Assembly: GCF_000771745.2 (NCBI RefSeq)
Contig: NZ_JPSL02000037.1
Location: 218,585 to 282,584 of the forward strand
DNA: 64,000 nucleotides
Direction: 5' to 3'
Source: Thermus filiformis
Lineage (GTDB): Bacteria; Deinococcota; Deinococci; Deinococcales; Thermaceae
Below are positions 7,752-17,149 of the stretch, piece by piece; positions within the stretch are counted from its first letter, which is position 1, and every line of letters begins with the position of its first letter. The notes below the pieces were generated by a model, which saw nothing but the letters and a program-made list of their open reading frames with translations, was not told the origin of the DNA and ran no database searches. The position numbers were made by a program, and so were the translations under genes.

Positions 7752-8105
7752 ATGTACCGAGGCAGAGAGGGGCAGTGGGCGTTTTACCTCCACCGGATCT
7801 CGGGCCTGGGCATCCTGGTCTTCCTCATCCTCCACATCCTGAACATCGGGAGCGCCATGTGGGGCCCGGAGGTCTCCAACCGGCTCATGAAGTTCTACCA
7901 CCAGCCGGTCTTCCAGCTGGGGCTTCTCCTGCTGGTGGCGGGGGTCATCTACCACGGGCTGAACGGCCTCCGCATCATCCTCATGGACTTCACCCGGTTC
8001 GGGGTCCGGTACCAGCGGCAGCTGTGGTACGGGGTCTGGGGGCTCTTCGTCCTCCTGTACGCCCCCTTCGTGATCAAGATCCTGGGCGGGATCCTCGCCC
8101 ATTAG
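7752..8105 (+). CDS. sdhC: Succinate dehydrogenase cytochrome b556 subunit
   Basis: This 117-residue membrane subunit of complex II has three hydrophobic helices. The ISGLGILVFLILHILNIGSAMWG stretch (about residues 19-41) holds the His that ligates heme b in SdhC proteins, and a second His-rich segment (YHGLNGLRIIL) follows near residue 74. The ATG has an AAGGAGGTGGT ribosome-binding site. It is the first gene of sdhCDAB, which links the TCA cycle to the menaquinone pool. The gene for the menaquinone enzyme MqnC also lies in this window. Confidence 0.92.
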   Translation: MYRGREGQWAFYLHRISGLGILVFLILHILNIGSAMWGPEVSNRLMKFYHQPVFQLGLLLLVAGVIYHGLNGLRIILMDFTRFGVRYQRQLWYGVWGLFVLLYAPFVIKILGGILAH

Positions 8106-8114
8106 GAGGAAGGT

Positions 8115-8509
8115 ATGGCCATCAAGTCCAGACGGTTTGAAGAGGCGAGGCTCGAGGCCAGCTCCAACCTGGAGCTCTTCTGGTGGGTCTTCATGCGCGT
8201 CTCCGGGGTGGTCCTGGTCTTTCTCCTCCTGGGCCACATGTGGATGAACGCCATCCTGACCGACCTCAACACCATAGACTACGACTACGTGGCCAAGAGA
8301 CTCTCCCAGACCACCTGGAAGCTCTACGACTGGCTCATCCTGGCCCTGGGCCTCCTGCACGGGGCCAATGGGCTCAGGTACGTCCTGGACGACTGGGTCC
8401 GGGACCCCGCCAAGCGCTTCTGGACCAAGGTGGTGGCCTACGGCCTGATCGGCTTCCTCTTTGTTTACGGGAGCCTGTCCTTGTTCAATCACGACTTCGG
8501 GGTGAGATA

Positions 8510-8510
<1 letters not shown>
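8115..8510 (+). CDS. sdhD: Succinate dehydrogenase membrane anchor subunit
   Basis: This 131-residue protein has three membrane segments (about residues 25-45, 73-90 and 103-122). It contains [12 protein letters not shown] and [20 protein letters not shown], matching the heme/quinone-site helices of SdhD. It begins 9 nt after sdhC with an AGGAGG-type RBS, and its TAA overlaps the sdhA ATG by one base. Confidence 0.9.
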
Positions 8511-10243
<1,733 letters not shown>

Positions 10244-10251
10244 GGGGGAAG

Positions 10252-10950
10252 ATGGACGTCACGCTGAGGGTTCTCCGCTACGACCCCAAGAAGGACCAGA
10301 AGCCCCACTTCGTGGAGTACAAGGTGACCGCCGAGCCCTGGGACCGGGTCCTGGACCTCCTGCACAAGGTCAAGTGGGATCAGGACGGCACCCTGGCCTT
10401 CCGGCGCAGCTGCGGCCACGGCATCTGCGGCTCCGACGCCATGCTCATCAACGGGGTGAACCGCCTGGCCTGCAAGACCCTGGTCAAGGACCTGGGGAGT
10501 GTCATCACCGTGGAGCCCATCCGGGGCCTTCCCGTGGAGAAGGACCTGGTGGTGGACATGGAGCCCTTCTTCGCCGCCTACCGGGCGGTGAAGCCCTTCC
10601 TCATCAACGACGAGCCCCCGCCCGATAGGGAGCGCCTCCAGTCCCCCGAGGAGCGGGAGCGGTTTGACCACGGGACCAAGTGCATCCTCTGCGCCGCCTG
10701 CACCACCAGCTGCCCCGTCTTCTGGGTGAACGGGAGCTACATCGGCCCGGCGGCCATCGTCCAGGCCCACCGCTTCATCTTTGACTCCCGCGACCGGGGG
10801 AAGCGGGAGCGGTTCAAGGTGCTGGGCTCGGGGGGCGGGGTGTGGCGGTGCCGCACCGCCTACAACTGCACCGAGGCCTGCCCGCGTGGGATCCCCGTGA
10901 CCGAGCTGATAGAGGAGGTCAAGCGGGAGATGGTGTTTAGCAAGTTCTGA
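10252..10950 (+). CDS. sdhB: Succinate dehydrogenase iron-sulfur subunit
   Basis: This 232-residue subunit carries three Fe-S clusters. The [2Fe-2S] ligands lie in SCGHGICGSDAM with a later Cys in RLACKTL (about residues 55-75). CILCAACTTSCPVF (about 144) and CRTAYNCTEACPRGI (about 200) supply the [4Fe-4S] and [3Fe-4S] ligands. It is the last gene of sdhCDAB, starting 8 nt after sdhA. An 8-bp tandem repeat that folds into a long hairpin follows it and may end the transcript. Confidence 0.96.
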   Translation: MDVTLRVLRYDPKKDQKPHFVEYKVTAEPWDRVLDLLHKVKWDQDGTLAFRRSCGHGICGSDAMLINGVNRLACKTLVKDLGSVITVEPIRGLPVEKDLVVDMEPFFAAYRAVKPFLINDEPPPDRERLQSPEERERFDHGTKCILCAACTTSCPVFWVNGSYIGPAAIVQAHRFIFDSRDRGKRERFKVLGSGGGVWRCRTAYNCTEACPRGIPVTELIEEVKREMVFSKF

Positions 10951-11092
10951 AGTGGTGAAGCGGTGAAGTGATGAAGTGGTGAAGTGATGAAGTGGTGAAG
11001 TGATGAAGCGGTGAAGTGAAGAAGTGCTGAAGCGGTAAGGGTTTTCTCGCTTCACCGCTTCATCGCCTCATGGCTTCATCGCTTCATTTTTT
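10948..11092. repeat. 8-bp tandem repeat with inverted partner array
   Basis: From the sdhB stop onward about eleven tandem units of the form TGAAGYGR (TGAAGTGG, TGAAGCGG, TGAAGTGA) run to about 11036. After a short spacer come about five units on the opposite strand (TTCACCGC, TTCATCGC, CTCATGGC, TTCATCGC) up to 11092. The two arrays are complementary, so the RNA can form a long imperfect stem. It separates convergent sdhB and aspS2. A second array is at 17018-17083. Confidence 0.85.
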
Positions 11093-12361
11093 TCACGGTT
11101 CCAGCCTATGCCGGTCCCGGGGGAAGGCCCGGGCGTAGCGGACGTTGGGCAGGCCCAAAAGCTTTTGGGTGAGCCGCTCCGCCCCGATGGCGAACCCCCC
11201 GTGGGGGGGCATGCCGTACTTGAAGACCTCGAGGTAGCCCCGGAAGCCCTCCGGGTCCATCCCCTTGGCCTTCAGGCTTTCCAGAAGCTCCTCGTACCGG
11301 TGGATGCGCTGTCCCCCGGAGGTGATCTCCAGGCCCCGGAAGAGGAGGTCAAACCCCCGGGTGGTCCCGTCCGGCTCGGGGTAGGTGTAAAAGGGCCGGA
11401 GCGCCCGGGGGTAGCGGGTGATGAAGAGCCAGTCCGAGCCCCACCGCTTTTTGGCGTACTGACCGAGAAGCCGCTCCGCCTCCTCCGAAAGATCGGCCCC
11501 CGCCGGGTAGCCCAGCTCCTCCCGCAGGAGGCGCCGGGCCTCCTGGTGGGTGAGGCGGGGGATGTCCCGGGGGAGGGAGGGCCGTTCGGCCTCGAGGAGC
11601 TCCATCTCCCGCCCCGCGCTCACATAGGCCTCTTCCAGCATCTCCTGGAGGAGCTCCTCCTCCAGCCGCAAAAGCTCCTCCTCGCTTCCGATGAAGCCCA
11701 TCTCCACGTCCAGGGAGAGGTACTCGTTCAGGTGGCGGCTCGTGGCGTGGTCCTCCGCCCGCCAGACCGGGGCCACCTCGTAGACCCGCTCATAGACCCC
11801 CACCAGGATCTGCTTGTACAGCTGGGGGGACTGGGCCAGGTAGGCCCGGTGCTCAAAGTAGTCCACCCCGAAGAGACCGCTTCCCCCCTCGGCCCCCGCC
11901 CGCACCACCTTGGGGGTGAAGACCTCGGTGAAGCCCTGCCGGTCCAAATAGCGGCGGAAGCCCCGCACCAAGGCGGCCTGGACCCTCAGGGGTGCCCGGG
12001 CCTTCTCGCCCCGCAGGGTGACGTAGCGGTACTCCAGGAGGGTCTCGGGGTTCGCCCGCCACTCCTCCTTGGGGATCTCCACCGGGGTGGGCTCCAGGGC
12101 GGGGGAGAGGACCTCCAGTTCCTCGGCCTGGACCTCGAGGCCCCCCGGGGCCTTCTCGTTTGCCACCACCCGGCCCACCACCCTCAGGCTGGACTCGGGC
12201 AGGGGAAGCCTTCTCCCCCCGGTCACCACCTGCACCACCCCCGTGCGGTCCCTCAGGAGGAGGAACTGGACCTTGCCCAGGTCCCGCCTCCAGTGCAGGA
12301 AGCCCATGAGCTCCACGGTCTCGCCGATCTTTTCCGGTAGGTCCTTGACGAGCGTGCGCAT
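11093..12361 (-). CDS. aspS2: Archaeal-type non-discriminating aspartyl-tRNA synthetase
   Basis: This 422-residue class II synthetase is the archaeal/eukaryotic-type AspRS, shorter than the roughly 580-residue bacterial enzyme because the GAD insertion is missing. It has an N-terminal OB-fold anticodon domain (residues 1-100), class II motif 2 around YEVAPVWRAEDHATSRHLNEY, and motif 3 at HGGFAIGAERLTQKLLG. T. thermophilus AspRS2, also 422 residues, charges both tRNA-Asp and tRNA-Asn and works with the GatCAB amidotransferase to make Asn-tRNA. The same role is inferred here. It is not AsnRS by its length and archaeal-type signatures, but the two families are close. A perfect hairpin with a T tract lies just upstream. 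Confidence 0.85.
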   Translation of the reverse strand: MRTLVKDLPEKIGETVELMGFLHWRRDLGKVQFLLLRDRTGVVQVVTGGRRLPLPESSLRVVGRVVANEKAPGGLEVQAEELEVLSPALEPTPVEIPKEEWRANPETLLEYRYVTLRGEKARAPLRVQAALVRGFRRYLDRQGFTEVFTPKVVRAGAEGGSGLFGVDYFEHRAYLAQSPQLYKQILVGVYERVYEVAPVWRAEDHATSRHLNEYLSLDVEMGFIGSEEELLRLEEELLQEMLEEAYVSAGREMELLEAERPSLPRDIPRLTHQEARRLLREELGYPAGADLSEEAERLLGQYAKKRWGSDWLFITRYPRALRPFYTYPEPDGTTRGFDLLFRGLEITSGGQRIHRYEELLESLKAKGMDPEGFRGYLEVFKYGMPPHGGFAIGAERLTQKLLGLPNVRYARAFPRDRHRLEP

Positions 12362-12383
12362 TCTCCCTCCCTGGTTAGGAAAA

Positions 12384-12406
12384 CCCCCCGGTCACGGACC
12401 GGGGGG
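12384..12406 (-). terminator. Perfect 10-bp hairpin with T tract between the tatD operon and aspS2
   Basis: On the minus strand CCCCCCGGTC, a 3-nt loop and GACCGGGGGG are followed by TTTTCC. It lies 53 nt past the reconstructed end of the IS-split hypothetical gene, so it probably terminates that operon. It is also only 22 nt before the aspS2 ATG. No convincing promoter fits between them, so it could instead act as an attenuator in an aspS2 leader. Confidence 0.7.
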
Positions 12407-12458
12407 TGTGCGGTCCCCCCCTTCACCTAGCATTCCGGAGCCGCATAATGCCTAAAGT

Positions 12459-12494
12459 TTATGCGCCCTTGCCCTCGGGGTCAAGGCGCTCAAA
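12459..12494 (-). pseudogene. C-terminal remnant of the IS-split hypothetical gene
   Basis: These 36 bases encode FERLDPEGKGA and the stop. They are the 3' end of the gene whose main part lies at 13809-14082. Removing the IS and one copy of the 7-bp duplication joins ...ALVLAFE to RLDPEGKGA in frame, giving a protein of about 100 residues. Confidence 0.8.
12488..12494. repeat. Target-site duplication, left copy
   Basis: GCTCAAA lies immediately before the left inverted repeat of the IS and matches the copy at 13809-13815. Confidence 0.8.
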
Positions 12495-13808
12495 CAGGAC
12501 TTTACCCACATCTCCGTTTCGTGGTAAATCTCCCCTTGCGGGCGCAGCCCGTATCTGGTACCGGGGGTGATCCATGGACATGCTCAAGGTGGCCGAGGCC
12601 AGGCTCCAGGAGTTCACGGGCCGTTTTGCGAGCGTTTTCCCCCGATAAGCGCCTCCACCGACGGTTTGAAGAGGTGGTGCGGGGCGCCTTGGCCGCAGGC
12701 TCAGCCCGGGTGAGCGAGATGGTGGCCTCGCTCCCTTCTCCCCTCCAGAACCGCTTCCACCAGGCCAAAGCCCTTTACCGCTTCCTGTCCAACCCACGGG
12801 TGGAGGCAGAAGCCCTCCTTGACCGGGTCTATCAGGAGAGCGCGACTGCCCTGGAGGGTGAGGAGGTTCTGGTCCTCCTGGACCTGAGCCCGGTGGCCAA
12901 GCCCTATGCCCGGGCCCTGGAGGGGATAGCCCGGGTGGGGAAGGATAGGCGGCCCGGGTACGAGCTCCTCACCGCCCTGGGGTTGGACCCCGCGGGGCGG
13001 CTGGCCCTGGGGTACGCCCACCTGGTGGCCTACGGGGAGAGGGGGTTTGCCAGCCTGCCCAAGGAGGTGGAGGGAGCCATTGAGGCGGCCCGGGAGCGAT
13101 TGGGGGGCGTGGGCAGGAGGCTGGTGTATGTGGCGGACCGGGGGTTTGACGACCGGAAGGTGTTTGGGCAGGTGCTGGCCCTGGGGGAGGAGTTCGTGGT
13201 GCGGGTCTACCGGGACCGGAAGCTTGGGGAGGGGGGTTCTCTGGCGAAGGTGGCTTCTTCCCTGGCCCTTCCCTGTGGGGAGGAGGTGGAGCTGAGGGTA
13301 GGGGGCAGGTACCAGCGGGTGCGGCTCCACTTCGGATGGAGGGAGGTGGAGGTGGAGGGGAGGCGGCTCCACCTGGTGGTCTGCCGGGTGCCAGCCCTGG
13401 GGCGGCGTGGGGAGTGGTGGCTACTGACCAGCTTGCCGGTGAGGGGGAGGGAGGAGGCGGCGCAGGTGGTGGAGGCGTACCGCAGGCGGTGGGAGGTGGA
13501 GCGGTTCTTCCGGCTTTTGAAGACGGGGCTGGGGCTTGAGACCTTCCAGGTGCGGGGGCTTGCCCGGATCCGGAAGGTGGTGGCGGTTTTGCTGGGGCTG
13601 GCGGTGTTCCTTTGGGAAGTTGAGCGGTTGGGGGATCCGTTCAAGGGGTTTCTTTTGCAGCTCGGGGGCAAGCTGGGGCTGCCCAGCGAGAGGGATGGTC
13701 CGTACCTGCTCCTGAGGGGCCTGGTTCGCCTGCTCAACTATGAAGTCACCCAAGAACTCTTGAAGCAGGCTAAGGGAGGGCGAGGAAGGAGTTTTGGGTA
13801 AAGCCCTG
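12495..13808 (+). mobile_element. IS4-type insertion sequence, 1314 bp
   Basis: The ends are imperfect inverted repeats: CAGGACTTTACCCACATCTC on the left and, read inward, CAGGGCTTTACCCAAAACTC on the right. They are flanked by 7-bp direct repeats GCTCAAA (12488-12494 and 13809-13815). The element carries a single DDE transposase gene whose stop codon lies inside the right repeat. It sits in the last codons of a small hypothetical gene. Intact duplications imply a fairly recent simple insertion. Confidence 0.9.
12574..13801 (+). pseudogene. IS4-type DDE transposase, frameshifted near the N-terminus
   Basis: The transposase keeps the IS4 DDE residues: Asp in VLVLLDLSPVAKP, Asp in LVYVADRGFDD, and Glu in YRRRWEVERFFRLLKTGLGLE, the YREK-type signature. 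Translation from ATG 12574 (MDMLKVAEARLQEFTGRFASVFPR) stops at a TAA after a C run at 12639-12643. The rest of the protein continues from there in another frame (DKRLHRRFEEVVRGAL...). One C fewer would give FASVFPDKRLHRRF and an open gene of about 409 residues. This may be a true inactivating insertion, a slippery TTTTCCCCC frameshift site, or a sequencing error; the sequence alone cannot tell. Confidence 0.85.
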
Positions 13809-13815
13809 GCTCAAA
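13809..13815. repeat. Target-site duplication, right copy
   Basis: GCTCAAA follows the right inverted repeat directly. It is part of the interrupted gene's coding sequence (...LAFE). Confidence 0.8.
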
Positions 13816-14082
13816 GGCCAGGACCAGGGCGGGCAGGTCCTGGGGGCCGACCACGGCGAAGAAGTTCTCCTCGCTTTCCAAAACCCGGCTCCAGGTCCCC
13901 TCCACCCCCGCCAGGGCCAGGGGGCGGCTCTCCTCCGAGAGGAAGCGCTTTTTCCTGAGCCGCACCTCCCCCTCCTGGGAGAGGAAGACCTGGTGGACCA
14001 GGCCGCCTCGGCGCTTCTCCGCCGCCCACCCCCCCTCTATGGGAAAGACCTCGTACCCTAGGGCCTCGAGGGCCTCCTTCAC
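13809..14082 (-). pseudogene. Hypothetical protein, 3' end displaced by IS insertion
   Basis: The N-terminal 90 or so residues (MKEALEALGYEVFPIEGGW... to ...PQDLPALVLAFE) belong to a small alpha/beta protein that I do not recognise. Its start overlaps the stop of the phospholipase-D-like gene by 4 bp (ATGA), so it is the third gene of the tatD operon. As it stands the frame continues into the IS and adds an alien tail (PGLYPKLLPRPPLACFKSSWVTS). The original nine-residue C-terminus (RLDPEGKGA) is at 12459. The protein may remain functional because only the tail changed. Confidence 0.75.
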
Positions 14083-15362
14083 GGCAGGACCTCCAGCTGC
14101 TCGGGCCCGTCCAGGACGATCTCGTAGTAGCCCGCGTAGATCACGATCCGGCCCCGGGCCCGGACGGTCTTGTCCAGGTAGGCCTGGGGGAAGGGCTGGG
14201 CGAAGAGGCCATAGCTGCGCGGGAAGACCACGAGCCGCAGGTCCGACTCCCCAAAGCCGAAGTGGAGGAAGGCCACCGTGCCCCGGTCCTCCACCCGGAC
14301 GATCCGCCCCTCCACCGTGGCCACCCGGCCGTAGTGCTGGGGGACCTCCGTCCAGGGGATCACCCCCTCCAGGGGCGGGAGGGCGAAGGGGTTTTCCGGA
14401 AGCCCGCGGGCGAAGTCGCCCTCCATCACCGTAAGGAGCCTTCCGAAGGCCTCGGGGGCCTCCCGGGCGCTGAAGAGGACGGAGAGCTCCCGGTTGGCGC
14501 CAATGGAGTTGGCGCTCAGGTTGAGGCTGCCCAGAAGGGCCTCCTCCCGGTCCTTGACCAGGACCTTGGCGTGGACGTAGGGGTAGGGGAGGTAGCGGAC
14601 CTCCGCCCCGGCCCTTTTCAGCTCCTCCGCCCCGGCCACGAAGTAGGTGTCCGAGGGGTCGTTGGGGCTGCCCACAAGCCGAACCCGGACCCCCCGGCTC
14701 AGGGCCTCCTTCAGGGCCTCTATGACCTCCCGGTCCGCCATGGCCGCCTGCTCCAGGAAGAGCTCTTTTTTGGCGGAGCGGATCAGGCCCAGGAGCTTTT
14801 CCCGGGCGTTCCCCTCCTTCACCCCGCCCTGGACGCGGGAAGGGGCCCAGACCAAAAGGGCCCGGGAGAGGTCCAGCCGCTTCCCCTCCCAGTCCGCGTC
14901 AAAGACCCGGGCCACCTCCGCCACCTGGGCCTTGTCGTCCAGGATGAGGGCGTACTCCCGGTTGGCGATGAAGCTGCTCCCGGTGAGGTTGGCGGTGGCC
15001 ACCCAGGCCAGGCGGTCGTCCACCACCAGGCTTTTCTCGTGGACGAAGACGAAGCGGAAGGGCTGGGTGAGCCGGACCTCCACCCCGGCCTCCTTCAGGG
15101 CCTGGTAGACGCTCAGGTCGGCCCGCCCCCCCGAGGGCTCGGCCTCCAGGAGGACCCGCACCCCCCGCTTTACCGCCTCCTTAAGGGCCTCCACCACGTC
15201 CATCCGGCTCGGGGTCCAGAGGTAGGCCTTGAGGCGGATCTCCCGCTGGGCCGAGCGGATGAGGTCCAGGAAGGGGGCCAGGCCGTCCTCGGGCAGGACC
15301 ACGAGCCGGGGGGCGGCCAGGCCCCAGGCGAAGAGGAGAAGAAGGGCTAAAAGGCGTCTCAT
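14079..15362 (-). CDS. Secreted phospholipase D-like protein
   Basis: This 427-residue protein has a signal peptide (MRRLLALLLLFAWGLAAP) and two PLD domains. The HKD motifs are both present, HEKSLVVDDRLAWVATANLT (about residue 107) and HAKVLVKDREEALLGSLNLS (about 263), each followed by the N/S residues typical of the family. A C-terminal domain of about 80 residues (RVATVEGRIVRVEDRGTVAFLHFG...) looks like an OB-fold nucleic-acid-binding domain. That domain suggests a secreted nuclease rather than a lipase. It overlaps tatD upstream and the hypothetical gene downstream by 4 bp each. TatD proteins are also DNases, so the operon may deal with DNA. Confidence 0.8.
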   Translation of the reverse strand: MRRLLALLLLFAWGLAAPRLVVLPEDGLAPFLDLIRSAQREIRLKAYLWTPSRMDVVEALKEAVKRGVRVLLEAEPSGGRADLSVYQALKEAGVEVRLTQPFRFVFVHEKSLVVDDRLAWVATANLTGSSFIANREYALILDDKAQVAEVARVFDADWEGKRLDLSRALLVWAPSRVQGGVKEGNAREKLLGLIRSAKKELFLEQAAMADREVIEALKEALSRGVRVRLVGSPNDPSDTYFVAGAEELKRAGAEVRYLPYPYVHAKVLVKDREEALLGSLNLSANSIGANRELSVLFSAREAPEAFGRLLTVMEGDFARGLPENPFALPPLEGVIPWTEVPQHYGRVATVEGRIVRVEDRGTVAFLHFGFGESDLRLVVFPRSYGLFAQPFPQAYLDKTVRARGRIVIYAGYYEIVLDGPEQLEVLP

Positions 15363-16120
15363 ACCCCCCCATTATCCCACCGGAAGAGCCGGGCGGCGTT
15401 CTGGTCGGTGAGGCGCTCCGCCTCCAAAAAAGGCATCCCTAGGGCTTCCGCCAGGGCCTCGAGGGTGTGGCGCACGTACTGGGGCCGGTTCCGCTTGCCC
15501 CGGTGGGGGACGGGGGGGAGGAAGGGGGTGTCCGTCTCCAAAAGAAGCCGCTCCCGGGGGAGCCGGCGGGCCGCCTCCTTTAGGGCGGCGTTCTTGGGGT
15601 AGGTGAGGGGGCCGGCGAAGCTGAAGTAGGCCCCCACCTCGAGGCCCGCCCGCTCCAGGTCGGGGTGGCCCCCGTAGGCGTGGAGGACCACCCGTTTGGG
15701 CCGGTGGAGGAGGAGCCAGTGGGCGAGCTCCTCCTCTGCCTTCCCGTCCCGGCTCCGCACGTGGAGGACCAAAGGAAGCCCCAGCTCCTCCGCCAGGGCC
15801 GCCTGGAAGTCCAGGGCCCTGAGCTGGGCAGCCTTCGTCTCCGGGGTCCAGTAGTAGTCCAGGCCCGACTCCCCGATGGCCCTGACCCGTGCGTGGCGGG
15901 CGTAGTGGCGGAGGGCCTCCTCCACCTCGGGGGAGAGGAGGTGGGCCTCGGTGGGGTGGAGGCCCACCGCGGCGTAGACGTTCCCCTGGGCCAGCTCCAA
16001 CGTCCTCTCCCAGCGGGCGGGGTCTATGCCCAGGGTGAGGACGGCCAAAAGCTCGTCCAGGCGGACCTCTTCTAGCTCCTCCGGCTCCAGGAAGTCCAGG
16101 TGGGCGTGGGTGTCGGTCAC
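15359..16120 (-). CDS. tatD: TatD-family metal-dependent hydrolase (DNase)
   Basis: This 253-residue TIM-barrel amidohydrolase has the TatD signatures: TDTHAHLDF at the N-terminus (metal His pair), AVGLHP near residue 59, GESGLDYYW near 90 (metal Glu), VLHVRSRDG near 120, VLHAYGG near 145, and LLETDTPFLPP near 192 (metal Asp). The family acts as 3'-5' DNase. The GTG at 16120 was chosen because TATCCT lies exactly 6 nt upstream, giving a leaderless mRNA. The much longer frame upstream runs antisense through hbd and is spurious. First gene of a three-gene operon. Confidence 0.9.
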   Translation of the reverse strand: MTDTHAHLDFLEPEELEEVRLDELLAVLTLGIDPARWERTLELAQGNVYAAVGLHPTEAHLLSPEVEEALRHYARHARVRAIGESGLDYYWTPETKAAQLRALDFQAALAEELGLPLVLHVRSRDGKAEEELAHWLLLHRPKRVVLHAYGGHPDLERAGLEVGAYFSFAGPLTYPKNAALKEAARRLPRERLLLETDTPFLPPVPHRGKRNRPQYVRHTLEALAEALGMPFLEAERLTDQNAARLFRWDNGGV

Positions 16121-16126
16121 CCCTTC

Positions 16127-16136
16127 AGGATAGGAT
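16127..16136. promoter_or_regulatory. Overlapping divergent -10 elements, tatD / hbd
   Basis: AGGATAGGAT contains TATCCT on the minus strand (16132-16127), 6 nt before the tatD GTG, and TAGGAT on the plus strand (16131-16136), 9 nt before the hbd ATG. The hexamers overlap by two bases. Confidence 0.55.
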
Positions 16137-16145
16137 AAGAGCGCT

Positions 16146-17018
16146 ATGGAAGTCCGCAAGATCGGCGTGGTGGGTGCGGGCCAGATGGGAAGCGGCATCG
16201 CCCAGGTGGCGGCCCAGGCGGGGTACGAGGTGGTCCTGGTGGACGTGGCGGAGGGCCCCCTGGCCAAGGGGATGGAGCGGATCCGCTCCTCTTTGGCCCG
16301 GCTTTTGGAGAAGGGACGGCTGAGCCAGGAGGAGCACGACCAGACCCTGGGCCGCATCCAGCGGAGCCTCCTTCTGGAGGACCTGAAGGAGGCGGACCTT
16401 GTGGTGGAGGCCATCCTCGAGGACGAAGGGGCCAAGAGGGAGCTCTTCACCCGCCTGGGGGCCCTGACCCGGCCCGAGGCCATCCTGGCCTCCAACACCA
16501 GCTCCATCCCCATCACCGCCTTGGCCCGGGCCTCGGGGAGGCCGGAGCGCTTCATCGGGATGCACTTCTTCAACCCCGTCCCCGTGATGCGCCTGGTGGA
16601 GGTCATCCGGGGCCAGCTCACCTCGGACGAGACCCGCGACGCTGTGGTGGAGGTGGCCCGGCGCATGGGGAAGGAGCCAGTGGAGGTGCAGGACTACCCG
16701 GGCTTCGTCTCCAACCGTCTTCTCATGCCCATGATCAACGAGGCGGTCCAAGCCCTGATGGAAGGGGTGGCCACCAAGGAGGCCATTGACCAGGTGATGC
16801 GCCTGGGGATGAACCACCCCATGGGGCCTTTGGAGCTGGCCGACTTCATCGGCCTGGACACCTGCCTGGCCATCATGGAGGTCCTCCACCGGGGCCTGGG
16901 GGAGGACAAGTACCGGCCCTCCCCCCTCCTTAGGCGGATGGTCCAGGCGGGCCTTTTGGGCCGGAAGACGGGCCGGGGGTTTTACGTGTACGACGAGAAG
17001 GGGAATAAGGTGGGGTGA
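16146..17018 (+). CDS. hbd: 3-hydroxyacyl-CoA (3-hydroxybutyryl-CoA) dehydrogenase
   Basis: This 290-residue NAD-dependent dehydrogenase of beta-oxidation/butanoate metabolism has [20 protein letters not shown] at the N-terminus (NAD Rossmann fold) and [12 protein letters not shown] near residue 117. [17 protein letters not shown] around residue 139 carries the catalytic His, Glu is in the same segment, and [18 protein letters not shown] near 182 opens the C-terminal helical domain. The length is exactly typical. The mRNA is probably near-leaderless. It is followed by an 8-bp tandem repeat array. Confidence 0.92.
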   Translation: MEVRKIGVVGAGQMGSGIAQVAAQAGYEVVLVDVAEGPLAKGMERIRSSLARLLEKGRLSQEEHDQTLGRIQRSLLLEDLKEADLVVEAILEDEGAKRELFTRLGALTRPEAILASNTSSIPITALARASGRPERFIGMHFFNPVPVMRLVEVIRGQLTSDETRDAVVEVARRMGKEPVEVQDYPGFVSNRLLMPMINEAVQALMEGVATKEAIDQVMRLGMNHPMGPLELADFIGLDTCLAIMEVLHRGLGEDKYRPSPLLRRMVQAGLLGRKTGRGFYVYDEKGNKVG

Positions 17019-17102
17019 AGGGGTGAAGCGGTGAAGTGGTGAAGTGATGAAGTGGTGAAGCGATGAGGTGGTGAAGCGGATAACGCCGAACGCCGAATGC
17101 GG
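17018..17102. repeat. 8-bp tandem repeats joined to 7-bp repeats
   Basis: Directly after hbd come about eight TGAAGYGR-type octamers (17021-17083), the same family as at 10948. They are followed by TAACGCC and GAACGCC heptamers (about 17084-17100), the family seen at 63484. The arrays fill most of the hbd-malQ gap. Confidence 0.8.
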
Positions 17103-17138
17103 GAGGCGGAGGGGTGGAAGGGTTTCCAGAGTTGGGGT

Positions 17139-17144
17139 AGGCTC
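17139..17144 (+). promoter_or_regulatory. malQ -10 element
   Basis: TAGGCT lies 5 nt before the malQ ATG at 17150 with no Shine-Dalgarno between, so the mRNA is probably leaderless. No clear -35 was seen. Confidence 0.45.
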
Positions 17145-17149
17145 GAGGC

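Noticed and set aside
10948..11092. Possible CRISPR array
   Set aside because: The unit is 8 bp with no spacers and the second half is inverted. No cas genes are present.
12461..12573. N-terminal extension of the transposase frame starting at 12461
   Set aside because: It begins outside the IS left end. The homologous N-terminus starts at ATG 12574 in another frame.
12495..15362. Defence-island interpretation of the PLD, TatD and IS cluster
   Set aside because: The PLD protein has a signal peptide and TatD is housekeeping. No restriction, toxin or defence ATPase genes accompany them.
15359..16666. 435-residue version of the TatD frame
   Set aside because: The first 180 residues are antisense to hbd. 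The family N-terminus and a leaderless -10 place the start at 16120.
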